A DNA stretch of 64,000 nt from Eunapius fragilis (taxonomy: Eukaryota > Porifera > Demospongiae > Spongillida > Spongillidae). Location: the NCBI GenBank assembly GCA_963681505.1, contig OY811992.1, positions 2,575,072-2,639,071 of the forward strand, read 5' to 3'. The notes beneath the pieces were generated by a model. The model was not told where the DNA came from. It saw only the letters and a program-made list of their open reading frames with translations, and ran no database searches. This document shows, in pieces, positions 1 to 9,785 of this stretch. Position numbers and translations under genes: made by a program. The stretch's first letter is position 1. Each line of letters opens with the position of its first letter.

Positions 1-1020
1 TATGTACGTACCTTAGATCCAGGAGCAGTGCATACAGGTGTTCCTGTGCCATCCTAAGCTGGTCGGGCGACATGTAGTTGTCCTGGTAACAAAACAGCTG
101 TGATCTCACATTGCAGAGTACATAAAAGAAGCACAAATATTAAAAGTACATGCACATGCATACACACACACACATATACACGCACACACACATGTGCACA
201 TACACATACACACACTCACATATACACACACTCACAACAGCAAAGTCGCCTGGAGAGTTAACGATTCCTGACATGACAAACATGGCACACAGGTTCTTCA
301 AGGCATGCCTAGTTGGGGGTGACAGCTCAGAGGAGTCGAGTGTATCCTGATAGGCCTTGAGGATGACATAATGGCAGTGTGCCTAATGGAGGGCGGGAGG
401 AAGAGAGAAGGAAGGGTGGGTGGGAAGGTAAGAAAGTCAAATATTGCACGTTGGGAATGAGCTAATACAAGGAGATGGATCATTGCAGAAGTACAAATAT
501 CTTATTGTATGCAACCCTCGCATTGGTACGGATATTTGCAACAACCCACCCAGCCTACCATACATGTAGTAAGCTCCACCAGGCCATCATAAGCAGGTAC
601 TAATGCTCCATGTAGAATGGAGCCTGTACTATAAAAGTCGGGTACATTTTGCTCACTAGCACAATCCCCCCCACCCTACCCCTACCCCTACCAACACACA
701 CACAACCTTAGCAGCCACTGTCCAGTCCACAGTGGACACATTCCATGCCTCCACTGGCTCCAGTCCCCTGGCCAGGGCCCTGTTGTAGCATGAGGCCGCA
801 AGAGCGACCATCCTCCTGGCCCTCTGTCTGTAGGCCTCCAGCTGGGTGTGAGGGTTACTGAACTGTGACGGACTCCTAACTCCACAGTGCTTGTGGTGTG
901 TGTAGTCAGCTCCTAAGTAGGCCACATTGGCAGGAAGGCTGGCAGAAGGCTGCTTCTGAAGGTATATCTTATTCAGGTACCTGGACGCAGAGAGTAGGGG
1001 GGGAAAGAATTCAGATTTTG

Positions 1021-1033
1021 TTGCACCTGCACA

Positions 1034-1077
<44 letters not shown>

Positions 1078-1122
1078 TATGCACATGCACACACACACAC
1101 ACACAAACACACGCACACACGC
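1021..1122. repeat. (CA)n microsatellite in ACOX duplicate intron
   Basis: A nearly uninterrupted CA tract with CATATGCACATG interruptions. It is much shorter than the corresponding tract at 45,405-45,612 in the complete gene, so the two copies have diverged by slippage. Confidence 0.95.
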
Positions 1123-1199
1123 CAGCAGAGTGCTGACATCATAATGAGGTGTGGCTTATGATCTATCTTTAAAATGCCATGCATCATAATCGTATGCCT

Positions 1200-2225
1200 A
1201 CAATCTTGGTACTGCTGGTGACCATGTACACTACAGACATGCTCCATCAGCAGGTGGTACTACTGGTGACCATGTACACTACAGACATGCCCCATCAGGT
1301 GGTACTAATGGTGACCATGTACACTACAGACATGCCCCATCAGGTGGTACTACTGGTGACCATGTACACTACAGACATGCCCCATCAGGTGGTATTACTG
1401 GTGACCATGTACACTACGACATGCCCCATCAGGTGGTATTACTGGTGACCATGTACACTACAGACATGCCCCATCAGGTGGTACTACTGGTGACCATGTA
1501 CACAACAGACATACCCCATCATGTGGTACTACTGGTGACCATGTGCACTACAGACATGCCCCATCAGGTGGTACTACTGGTGACCATGTACACTACAGAC
1601 ATGCCCCATCATGTGGTACTAATGGTGACCATGTACACTACAGACATGCCCCATCAGGTGGTATTACTGGTGACCATGTACACTACAGACATGCCCCATC
1701 AGGTGGTACTACTGGTGACCATGTACACTACAGACATGCCCCATCAGGTGGTATTACTGGTGACCATGTACACTACAGACATGCCCCATCAGGTGGTATT
1801 ACTGGTGACCATGTACACTACAGACATGCCCCATCAGGTGGTACTACTGGTGACCATGTGCACTACAGACATGCCCCATCAGGTGGTACTACTGGTGACC
1901 ATGTACACTACAGACATGCCCCATCAGGTGGTACTAATGGTGACCATGTACACTACAGACATGCCCCATCAGGTGGTACTACTGGTGACCATGTACACTA
2001 CAGACATGCCCCATCAGGTGGTACTACTGGTGACCATGTACATTACAGACATGCCCCATCAGGTGGTATTACTGGTGACCATGTACTGTACAGACATGCC
2101 CCATCAAATGGTACTACTGGTGACCATGTACACTACAGACATGCCCCATCAGGTGGTACTACTGGTGACCATGTACACTACAGACATGCCCCATCAGGTG
2201 GTACTGCTGGTGACCATGTATAGTC
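1200..2225. repeat. 45-bp minisatellite, about 23 copies, intronic
   Basis: Tandem 45-bp unit containing CTACAGACATGCCCCATCAG and GGTGACCATGTA. About 23 copies with scattered point variants (GGTATTACT/GGTACTACT, AATGG/ACTGG). Because 45 is divisible by three, several frames stay open and give a false 282-residue protein. The paralogous intron at 45,698-46,090 has only about 9 copies. Confidence 0.95.
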
Positions 2226-2632
2226 TCATGCACACTGCTCTGCATACACAGTGCTCTGCCATCAGTTAGTTACCTTGCAGTAAGCAAGTACATGATCGTG
2301 TTCTCTCCCTGATTTGGCAATGGCATTAGAGTTAAGTGGTATAACCAACAGTGAATGACAAGAGCATGTTGTACCACTGTGGGAACACTGAAAGCTCTCT
2401 GCTTTGGATTCAATAAAGATTTTCAGGCTTGAGCACATGCCAATATTGTATGTAGTCGCTAAACTTTTTATTTCACCCTGCTTTGAAAATGACCCTTTCA
2501 ATGACTTGTTTGAAGGATGTATCATATTGGCCAGAAACTGATATGACAAAAATGACCTTTATTAATTGCTTTGAAAGCGTTCTCAGTATACCTGCACATT
2601 TACATTGTGAGATTCTTTTTTTCCCCTTGCAG

Positions 2633-2842
2633 ACAGTGGGACATTTGCTCTTCTCATTAGTTCTGACACTCTATACCGTGTATGCAACCATTTACTATGA
2701 GAAACCTGACCTGGTGAAGTGCCTCGGGCCTTCCTACTCAGAATACATGAAGGATACACCTCGATTCATCCCATGGCTAAAGACCAAATGTACCAAGAAG
2801 TATACGTACTGTGCATCTACTCTTGCTGCGCACTTCTCTTGA
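2633..2842 (+). CDS. Orphan last exon of an MddA/isoprenylcysteine-methyltransferase-like membrane protein
   Basis: The exon follows a pyrimidine-rich acceptor ending CCCCTTGCAG and reads to a TGA at 2,840-2,842. The peptide begins TVGHLLFSLVLTLYTVYATI, continues with YEKPDLVKCLGPSYSEYMKD and then RFIPW. This resembles the C-terminal part of methanethiol S-methyltransferase/NnrU/ICMT-like multi-pass methyltransferases: a GHLLF membrane segment, then E-x-DL, G-x-x-Y-x-x-Y and FIP. No upstream exon carrying the usual RHP motif is visible; upstream lies the ACOX duplicate on the other strand. The final 14 or so residues and the stop are encoded by the arm of a foldback repeat. It is either a pseudo-exon severed by the duplication or the last exon of a gene starting left of the window. 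Confidence 0.5.
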   Translation, partial: TVGHLLFSLVLTLYTVYATIYYEKPDLVKCLGPSYSEYMKDTPRFIPWLKTKCTKKYTYCASTLAAHFS

Positions 2843-2944
2843 TTAAAGGTGGCCATCTCATGAAGGAAAAGAAGTGTAAAGGCCAGCTTTAATCAAGAGA
2901 AGTGCGCAGCAAGAGTAGATGCACAGTACATATACAGGCACACA
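2800..2944. repeat. Foldback repeat, about 55-bp arms
   Basis: The sequence at 2,800-2,855 recurs inverted at 2,880-2,944 with one or two mismatches around a spacer of about 25 bp. The left arm overlaps the end of the methyltransferase-like reading frame. Confidence 0.9.
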
Positions 2945-4172
2945 GATCTAGTACACATGCGCAATAATTAACTAACACAATAATTAACTAACACAGCATT
3001 GATTCCGGGCCCGTGACAGCACGCAATATCACCCGGAAGAGCGTGCTTTCGAATTTTGCGCGCCATGTGCTCTCGAAATCGTGAGTGGACCGATTTCATA
3101 CGAATGATTTCTCGGTCCCGGAGGATTATTTGTATGCGCACGGGGTAATTCGAGAGCAACGTCGCGCGCGAACGTGCAAATTTGTACGTGACCGAGGAAC
3201 CTACCGTGTACGCGTAATAGAATTATCGTATGACGTAAGGAAAGTTAAATACACTAGTTAATACTATCATTAGTTAGTGACAGTCAAAAAATTTAATGTT
3301 TCAAGTTTACAAATATAAAACTATAAAACATACAAAGTTGATAGAGAACAAACCTGTTCGTAAAAAAGAAAGCATAACTGAAACAACACTTTCACCAAAA
3401 TATGGCCTTACCTCCGAGCAGTTGATTGTGAAGTTTTAACATCTGACTTCCACAACACCTTTCTTTAGAATAGTTCAACCCGAATGCACGTAGAATACAC
3501 CGCCATTTGAGCGGAAGGAAAAGGGTAACAATAACCAAGTACTGTTACATCACGTACATTTTAGCGCTCTTATTCAGCCAGGATGTTGCAGGTAGATCAA
3601 GGAATCCAACATTTCAGCCATAATGCAGTAGAGAACACCATTATTCTGTTCCTGACGTTACGCCTTGGAAGCAAACAAAGTGCCACACAAAAACACGTAA
3701 TTGACAGCTCACCTCGCTGTGTAACGTAGCCGGCCATTCTTACTAACCAACAACCTGCCTGAATTGCATCGCAGAACGTTATCCCAATACACTATTTCCT
3801 GACAAGCAAAGCTTTCAATTCAAAACGAGTGTATGCTAAAGGTAACTCACCTGGCTTTCGATTGACGATTTTGGAATAAAATGGCACTCTTAGACTTACA
3901 ATGGAAGATGCAGTGTTCCACAGCGGTCATACATCCTATCAAAAACACATTCTGTGAGCCATACTTACCGACGCGAGACGATAATAATCATCATGTGATT
4001 CACGTGGCTGCTATTATACCAAAGCGCATGCGTCGTCATGTTTTACTAATGTTGTACTAATGACATGGCGATCGCAGACCTCGCCTGCTGAGAGCGTGAG
4101 GCATTCTGAAAGACACATATCCATAGTGGGAGGTTGGAGTTGGCATCCTGAGTTTTTGTATAATTGATATGA
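2945..4172. other. Non-coding stretch with a CpG-rich part
   Basis: No convincing coding exon. A 17-bp direct duplication (CAATAATTAACTAACA) lies at about 2,962-2,996. The part from 3,000 to 3,230 is visibly richer in CG dinucleotides than its surroundings, which could mark a promoter or a young insertion; no TATA box or reading frame supports either. The rest is AT-rich and unrecognised. Confidence 0.5.
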
Positions 4173-4310
4173 GCAGCCATTCATAAATTACGTCACCTAT
4201 ATGGACCCCTCCTATACTTGATGCATGCTTCATGTATACATCGTCACACTGGCTGCTACCACCCTGCATGATGGGGACCCTTTGGCGTGACGTAATTTAT
4301 GGATGGCACC
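4173..4310. mobile_element. MITE with TAAATTACGTCAC terminal repeats
   Basis: Imperfect terminal inverted repeats: the left end has CATTCATAAATTACGTCAC and the right end is its complement (GTGACGTAATTTATGGATGG). A second member with related ends lies at 20,681-20,819. About 138 bp, no coding capacity. Confidence 0.75.
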
Positions 4311-4661
4311 AAAGCAGACACCGAGAGAACGATGTACATTTTAGCGATAGATTGTTTGCGTGCCCCGCCTTTTTATGCGATGCATATAACAAGTAACATC
4401 ACGCAGCAGAACATAGTCTCCAGGGCAAGCTGAAGCATATACCATCGTCCAAGAAATATATTAAATAATGCTTTTCTTCATAAAAATAATAATAATAACC
4501 AAGGCATCTATTGACCTCTCTGGTCGCCTCAGTCACTCACTAATTAGAGCTAATGAACCAATTCAAGTCAACAATATGAAAAACTATTCATTAACATGAC
4601 TCTGATAGGTGAACAGATTCTTGATGCATTTCCAGTGAGTGCTGCATAGTCACTTATCCTT
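4311..4661. other. AT-rich spacer
   Basis: No gene, repeat array or transposon end recognised between the MITE and the 163-bp satellite. Confidence 0.5.
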
Positions 4662-5400
4662 AGAAGACCATTGGGGTGAGGCCTCAGACAAAATTGAAGC
4701 ACACTGGACAAACCTTGCGTCACATACAATGAAATGCAGTGATACTCATGTCAGTATGCATACCATTATTAGTGTCAAACGACTCACCTGAGATAGCCAC
4801 ACCCTTCAGAATCACGCGACCCTCAGAAGAACATTGGGGTGATGTCTCATACCAATGTGAAGCCTACTAGACAAACCTTGCGTCACATACAATGAAATGC
4901 AGTGATACTCACATCAGTATGTATACCATTATTAGTGACAAACGACTCTCCTGAGATAGCCACACCCTTCAGAATCACGTGACCCTCAGTAGACCATTGG
5001 GGTGATGTCTCCTACCAATGTGAAGCCTACTGGACAAACCTTGCGTCACATACAATGAAATGTAGTGATACTCACGTCAGCATGTATACCATTATTAGTG
5101 ACAAACGACGACTCACCTGAGATAGCCACACCCTTCAGAATCACGTGACCCTCAGAAGACCATTGGGGTGATGTCTCCTACCAACGTGAAGCCTACTGGA
5201 CAAACCTTGCGTCAGATACAATGAAATATAGTGATAATCACGTCAGTATGTATACCATTATTAGTGACAAACGACTCACCTGAGATAGCCACACCCTTCA
5301 GAATCACGTGACCCTCAGAAGACCATTGGGGTGATGTCTCATACCAATGTGAAGCCTACTGGACAAACCTTGTGTCACATACAATGAAATGTACTGTATG
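4662..5400. repeat. 163-bp tandem satellite, about 4.5 copies
   Basis: Successive units begin at CCATTGGGGTGA near 4,667, 4,830, 4,992, 5,158 and 5,321, a spacing of about 163 bp. Each contains ACAAACCTTGCGTCACATAC, CCATTATTAGTG and GATAGCCACACCCTTCAGAA. Units differ by a few substitutions and small indels. A partial unit is present at 9,243-9,370. Confidence 0.95.
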
Positions 5401-5674
5401 ATACACATTTCCGTGTGTATCTGAACCTGCGGCAGCAGGTTCAATATAGGATTGATTGAGGGTTGATGAATGTCATTAATAAAACTTCACTAGCGTCTCA
5501 AGGGACAACTGAGAAACGGATCGCTTATCTCTTTATCGCGGCGGAATGGTAGCACAACGATCTACAGTTCTACGTTTGTTCCGTGTCATAAAACGGTGTG
5601 GTTATAGAGAAACAAACAATTTCCTGTTTCTCGTGCCCAGTCCTAAAATAATTCTCCATCGTCGTCGTCGTCTT

Positions 5675-5705
<31 letters not shown>

Positions 5706-5942
5706 GGAAGGTATAACTCGAGCTAGGAACGGTTTCAAAGGACGGGAATAGTACCGATCGCTTCGAAATTTACCGGCACGTTATCCTTACATGTCATATG
5801 GACACATCTATTTAATAATGTATGTAATAGATATTTATTAATAATTTTAGGCAGTATAAATACTCTAACCTGCACTAAAAATATCTGGTGTTCCTATCGC
5901 AGTTTAGTTGTTGCTTTGGCTAGTGAAGTTGTTTTTCTAAAA
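5401..5942 (+). promoter_or_regulatory. Upstream region with TATA box for the charged-repeat gene
   Basis: A (CGT)n/(CTT)n microsatellite occupies about 5,658-5,704. A canonical TATAAATA lies at 5,855-5,862, 81-88 bp before the ATG at 5,943, which would place transcription start near 5,885-5,890. The promoter role is inferred from position and consensus only. Confidence 0.55.
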
Positions 5943-7124
5943 ATGCCTTCGCGTAATCAAAAGAAGAGATCTAAGCAACGAGCGGAATACCTCCAAAAGC
6001 AAGACGAGAACAAAGCTAAAGCCCGAGCGCTCTACAAGGCCGACCCCGAAAAGAAGAAGGCCTCTGTACGCGACAGCTACAAGGCCGATCCCGAAAAGAA
6101 GAAGGCCTCTGTACGCGACAGCTACAAGGCCGATCCCGAAAAGAAGAAGGCCTCTGTACGCGACAGCTACAAGGCCGATCCCGAAAAGAAGAAGGCCTCT
6201 GTACGCGACAGCTACAAGGCCGATCCCGAAAAGAAGAAGGCCTCTGTACGCGACAGCTACAAGGCCGATCCCGAAAAGAAGAAGGCCTCTGTACGCGACA
6301 GCTACAAGGCCGATCCCGAAAAGAAGAAGGCCTCTGTACGCGACAGCTACAAGGCCGATCCCGAAAAGAAGAAGGCCTCTGTACGCGACAGCTACAAGGC
6401 CGATCCCGAAAAGAAGAAGGCCTCTGTACGCGACAGCTACAAGGCCGATCCCGAAAAGAAGAAGGCCTCTGTACGCGACAGCTACAAGGCCGATCCCGAA
6501 AAGAAGAAGGCCTCTGTACGCGACAGCTACAAGGCCGATCCCGAAAAGAAGAAGGCCTCTGTACGCGACAGCTACATGGCCGATCCCGAAAAGAAGAAGG
6601 CCTCTGTACGCGACAGCTACAACGCAGATATTGAATCTAAGCGATCTGCTAAAAGGTGGCGATATGAAGAGGACCTCGAGGGGAACCGTGCTGCTAAAAG
6701 GCGGCGATATGAAGAGGACCTCGAGGAGAACCGTGCTGCTAAAAGGCGGCGATATGAAGAGAACCTCGAGGAGAACCGTGCTGCTAAAAAGCGGCGATAT
6801 GAAGAGGACCTCGAGGAGAACCATGCTGCTAAACGGCGGCGATATGAAGAGGACCTCGAGGAGAACCGTGCTGCTAAAAGGCGGCGATATGAAGAGGACC
6901 TCGAGGGAAACCGCGCTGCTAACAGGCAGAAATACGAGGACAATTCAGCTGCCATTAAAGCATCTACAAGGAGTCGGTATTGGAATGACTCCGCTGTCCG
7001 GTTGGCTAAATGTGCTTCCGAGAGGACGCGGTACCGCAGGGGTCACAGCACTACCACTACCACCCAAAGGTATGTTATGGCATGTTGTATTAACATCAAA
7101 AAGCTGTGCATGCAACATTTGTAG
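5943..7124 (+). CDS. Protein made of charged 15-residue tandem repeats, unknown function
   Basis: The ATG at 5,943 gives a basic start (MPSRNQKKRSKQRAEY), followed by thirteen near-identical units YKADPEKKKASVRDS (about 6,030-6,620). Then come six units close to RYEEDLEENRAAKRR (about 6,621-6,930) and two degenerate units ending in TRYRRGHSTTTTT. All share the pattern Y-x-x-D-x-E then basic/Ala residues, so both blocks probably descend from one 15-residue unit. Alternating acidic and basic residues suggest a long charged helix; Lys/Arg richness would fit nuclear or nucleic-acid binding. A strong donor AAAG/GTATGT at 7,069/7,070 suggests the first exon ends there and the last 18 residues are intron read-through; the next exon is not identified. 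The 45-bp DNA units are almost identical, so the amplification is recent. No known catalytic domain. Confidence 0.65.
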   Translation: MPSRNQKKRSKQRAEYLQKQDENKAKARALYKADPEKKKASVRDSYKADPEKKKASVRDSYKADPEKKKASVRDSYKADPEKKKASVRDSYKADPEKKKASVRDSYKADPEKKKASVRDSYKADPEKKKASVRDSYKADPEKKKASVRDSYKADPEKKKASVRDSYKADPEKKKASVRDSYKADPEKKKASVRDSYKADPEKKKASVRDSYMADPEKKKASVRDSYNADIESKRSAKRWRYEEDLEGNRAAKRRRYEEDLEENRAAKRRRYEENLEENRAAKKRRYEEDLEENHAAKRRRYEEDLEENRAAKRRRYEEDLEGNRAANRQKYEDNSAAIKASTRSRYWNDSAVRLAKCASERTRYRRGHSTTTTTQRYVMACCINIKKLCMQHL

Positions 7125-7968
7125 AGCATAGTCGGGCGTGTTTGGTCGGGCTTGTCACCCTACTACCTGACCAAATGCGGTAGTAGGGCCCGCACAACTA
7201 TGTACAGCACGGATCTGCACAAAACCATTCACTTCACATGTATGGCATGCAACTGTGTGTACAGTAGTAGTGTCTATTGTTTTAATCTGATGTATAAAAA
7301 GGCTTCCTTATTTGAAGGCTTCCTTATCTGTCTAGCCATGTACGATGTACGTTGCAACTGAATGAATATAATTGCAGTTGCAAGGGCTGAGAACTATAGG
7401 TGAAATGAAAATAACTGCAACCATATCCTTCGCCCATGTAATGTAATCCAATGTAAATGCGTGTGTTTGCAAACTGCAATTTATAATCCATGTTGGTGAT
7501 GCGCACAACAATTCATGATACATGCAAAAGTGTGTTATTCACCTAACTTAAGCCAATCTCATGTACATTTCAAGTGCTTTGTCCATTGTACACACCACCA
7601 GCACTAGCAGCAGACTTTCTTGCCACCACATGCCGCCAATAGTCTTGTACTTTTGCAAATCAACTTGTTATAGCTACCATAAGGTACTTCTACTCTCACA
7701 TTTATGTAGTGAAAAAATCAGACCTTCTGCCCACACTCATAACGCTGCAGTCCCTGTCCACAGATATTATTCACCTGATAACATATCCTTATCAATCTAC
7801 ATGGTGCCATGTTATCCCAGATCTACATGCAGTCATGTAGTTCACTTCCTGGGTTCCCACACTATCCAGCTTTACTTCATGTAGGCTACACCTCCATGTT
7901 TAGATTGGAGCCTTTTCAAATTTGACCTATAAAATTTTAGCACATGCCGTTAATATGATGGAATTGGA
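7125..7968 (+). other. Intron or spacer after the charged-repeat exon
   Basis: Short open frames exist (for example 7,561-7,884) but have no recognisable similarity or splice support. It is probably an intron or an intergenic spacer ending in the next promoter. Confidence 0.4.
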
Positions 7969-8065
7969 CCAATAGAAATATAGCACAGTCTGTACACGTG
8001 TTAAGGCCTTGCAGGTATAAAAGCCAGTCATGCACCCGCTGAATTATAGTACACTTTGCAAAAGA
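7969..8065 (+). promoter_or_regulatory. CCAAT and TATA promoter with a short 5' exon
   Basis: CCAAT at 7,969-7,973 is followed by GGTATAAAAG, with the TATA element at 8,016-8,023 at typical spacing. A candidate start near 8,045 gives a short non-coding exon ending AAAAGAG/GTATGA at about 8,065. A matching acceptor ACCTTACAG lies at about 8,191-8,199. The arrangement supports a separate gene downstream. Confidence 0.5.
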
Positions 8066-8236
8066 GGTATGAATTTAATAATATACTCTTATGTGGATTC
8101 ACGTGTAAACTTGCTTGAAATAAGAATAAGGTAAAATTTTTAAAATCATACTCTCATTCTCTGTCATGTACATGTAGATGGCAGCTGAATACCTTACAGG
8201 TTTTTTTTAATCAAGAGGGGTCGGAGGAGGAAGAGG

Positions 8237-8839
8237 ATGACATTCATCCTCCGACTCCTCTCCCTTTCACCCCGCCACCTCCAGAAGCCCCGCCACTCTT
8301 ACCACCACCAGCAGCACTGCCGCCACCACCACTACCACCAGTGCTGTCCCCGCCGGCACCACCAGCGCTACCCCCGCCGGCACCACCAGCGCTGCCCCCG
8401 CCGGCACCACCAGCGCTACCCCTGCCGGCACCACCAGCGCTGCTCCCGCCGGCACCACCAGCGCTACCCCCGCCGGCACCACCAGCGCTACCCCGCCGGC
8501 ACCACCAGCGCTGCCCCCGCCGGCACCACCAGCGCTACCCCCGCCGGCACCACCAGCGCTGCCCCCGCCGGCACCACCAGCGCTACCCCCGCCGGCACCA
8601 CCAGCGCTGCCCCCGCCGGCGTTCCTGGTGGAACAACGAGCAGGGATAATCCCGCCACCACCACCACCAGCTGCGCTCCCGCCGGTACCACCGCCGCCTG
8701 TGCTCCCTCCCTGGCCTGCATGGCCACTGCCACCCTGGCTGAATGCAGCATGGCGGGGAGGCCGGGGAGGAGGACGTCCCCGCAGGCGACGAGGGCGCGG
8801 GCGAGGACAATTAACAATAAACGCTACAAATTCATATAA
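8237..8839 (+). CDS. Low-complexity repeat protein from a TATA-driven gene; reading frame uncertain
   Basis: The ATG at 8,237 opens a 200-residue frame rich in His, Arg, Pro and Cys that passes through a 24-bp repeat (about 8,350-8,620; core CCGGCACCACCAGCGCTACC). It continues as AGTTSAAP/AGTTSATP repeats and ends in an Arg-rich tail. A second frame reads EEEDDIHPPTPLPF followed by APPALPPP repeats and an RGG-like, arginine-rich end, but needs one base added near 8,492, where CCCCG replaces CCCCCG. Which frame is translated cannot be decided here; the proline-rich frame looks more protein-like. An AATAAA at 8,816-8,821 lies close to the end of both frames. Any function would be structural or disordered; none can be named. 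Confidence 0.4.
   Translation: MTFILRLLSLSPRHLQKPRHSYHHQQHCRHHHYHQCCPRRHHQRYPRRHHQRCPRRHHQRYPCRHHQRCSRRHHQRYPRRHHQRYPAGTTSAAPAGTTSATPAGTTSAAPAGTTSATPAGTTSAAPAGVPGGTTSRDNPATTTTSCAPAGTTAACAPSLACMATATLAECSMAGRPGRRTSPQATRARARTINNKRYKFI
8350..8620. repeat. 24-bp coding minisatellite
   Basis: About eleven tandem 24-bp units alternating CTACCC and CTGCCC variants. One unit near 8,492 is a base short, which switches frame. Confidence 0.9.
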
Positions 8840-8951
8840 TTATAATTATTATTAAAGTTATTTGTTATTGCATTAAGAGATAAAGGGGATCGTCCAAATT
8901 CTATATGCTTTTCCTACATTTCATCGACTACGGTGAAAAAAAACCTATGAA

Positions 8952-9242
8952 ACAAGTAAATAAAAACATTCTCAAACGAGAGAGTTGTTGGTATATAGGA
9001 TTGACCAATGGTGGTGTAAAAAGCATGGAAACAAGAGTGACAGAAATTTTACTGGAAAATTGAAATAGGCCTATATTTAGCACACAATACAACACACATG
9101 CCTGAGTAATGGGCTAAATATAGGCCTATTTCAATTTTCCAGTAAAATTTCTGTCACTCTTGTTTCCATGCTTTTTACACCACCATTGGTCAATCCTATA
9201 TACCAACAACTCTCTCGTTTGAGAATGTTTTTATTTACTTGT
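8952..9242. mobile_element. Perfect-arm hairpin MITE, copy 1
   Basis: A 291-bp element starting ACAAGTAAATAAAAACATTC. Arms 8,952-9,081 and 9,113-9,242 are exact reverse complements over 130 bp by eye, with a 31-bp loop. The same family occurs at 37,964-38,249. No reading frame and no obvious target duplication. Confidence 0.95.
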
Positions 9243-9370
9243 ATCATTATTAGAGACAAATTACTCACCGAACATAGCCACACCCTTCAGAATCACATCA
9301 CCCTAAGAAGACCATTGTGGTGAGGCCTCAGACCATTGTGGTGAGGCCTCAGACCAATGTGAGTACATAC
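9243..9370. repeat. Partial monomer of the 163-bp satellite
   Basis: Contains ATTATTAGAGACAAA, CATAGCCACACCCTTCAGAA and a doubled CCATTGTGGTGAGGCCTCAG, matching the array at 4,662-5,400. It directly abuts the hairpin MITE. Confidence 0.8.
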
Positions 9371-9399
9371 AACTAGCTATAGCCTTGTTCTGACCCCTA

Positions 9400-9750
9400 A
9401 GCGACAACGAGTGCACATTGTTTTCGGTTTCAGGCATTAGAAAACTAGCTTTTTTGACATCACATACCTTAATTAAAATTCGTGGGACCTGTCCTCTACT
9501 GCAGCTGTATCCTCGGCGTGTCGTAAAGAGGTATTCGAATTCAAATTCAATCATACGTGAGGAGAGGGTTAAAAGGCCGTTTAATGATATTCCCGTACAG
9601 GATTGGGCGGTGAAGTTTGAAAAATAATGGGACTACGTTAATCGTGAGTGCACGCTTTGTGATATGCACGGATGCATGACTGAATGCGTAGTTTGTAATC
9701 ACCCGCGTGCGGACGGCCGAATTGCTGTGTAAGATGTTGTATTCGCTACA
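9400..9750 (-). repeat. Possible 3' LTR of the first Gypsy relic
   Basis: On the minus strand a purine tract (CCGGGGAGAGGGGAA) at about 9,754-9,768 is followed at 9,750 by TGTAGCGAATACAACA, the expected layout of polypurine tract then LTR start. The LTR's far end cannot be placed because no second copy is in the window. Confidence 0.35.
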
Positions 9751-9785
9751 TTATTCCCCTCTCCCCGGAACAAGTCCGTCCATAA

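Larger units (their letters stand above)
1..2313 (-). pseudogene. 5'-truncated duplicate of the acyl-CoA oxidase gene
   Basis: This is the 3' part of an acyl-CoA oxidase gene, a second copy of the segment at about 44,418-46,150. Visible exons in coding order are a stub at 2,274-2,312 (GENTIMYLLTAR), then 707-980, 236-382 and 12-97. The last three have the same lengths as in the complete gene (274, 147 and 86 bp), contain no stop and differ by a few missense changes. Introns also align, including the CA tracts and the 45-bp minisatellite. Similarity stops inside the catalytic-glutamate exon at about 2,313; beyond it the sequence is unrelated, so all upstream exons are missing here. The 3' end lies outside the window. 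It cannot encode a whole enzyme from this locus unless 5' exons come from elsewhere; an assembly artefact is the alternative. Confidence 0.85.

Noticed and set aside
1200-2225. Possible CRISPR-like array
   Set aside because: There are no unique spacers; units are contiguous 45-bp repeats with point variants in a eukaryotic intron.
1421-2269. Long open frames over the 45-bp array (282 and 226 residues)
   Set aside because: The unit length is a multiple of three, several frames are open at once, and the array lies in an ACOX intron with the same array in the complete gene.
3000-3230. CpG-island promoter
   Set aside because: CG enrichment is visible but there is no core promoter motif, exon or divergent gene to support it.
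5937-6824. 295-residue antisense frame over the charged-repeat gene
   Set aside because: A shadow of the 45-bp coding repeats; no promoter, splice or polyadenylation support on that strand, while the plus strand has a TATA box and a good donor.
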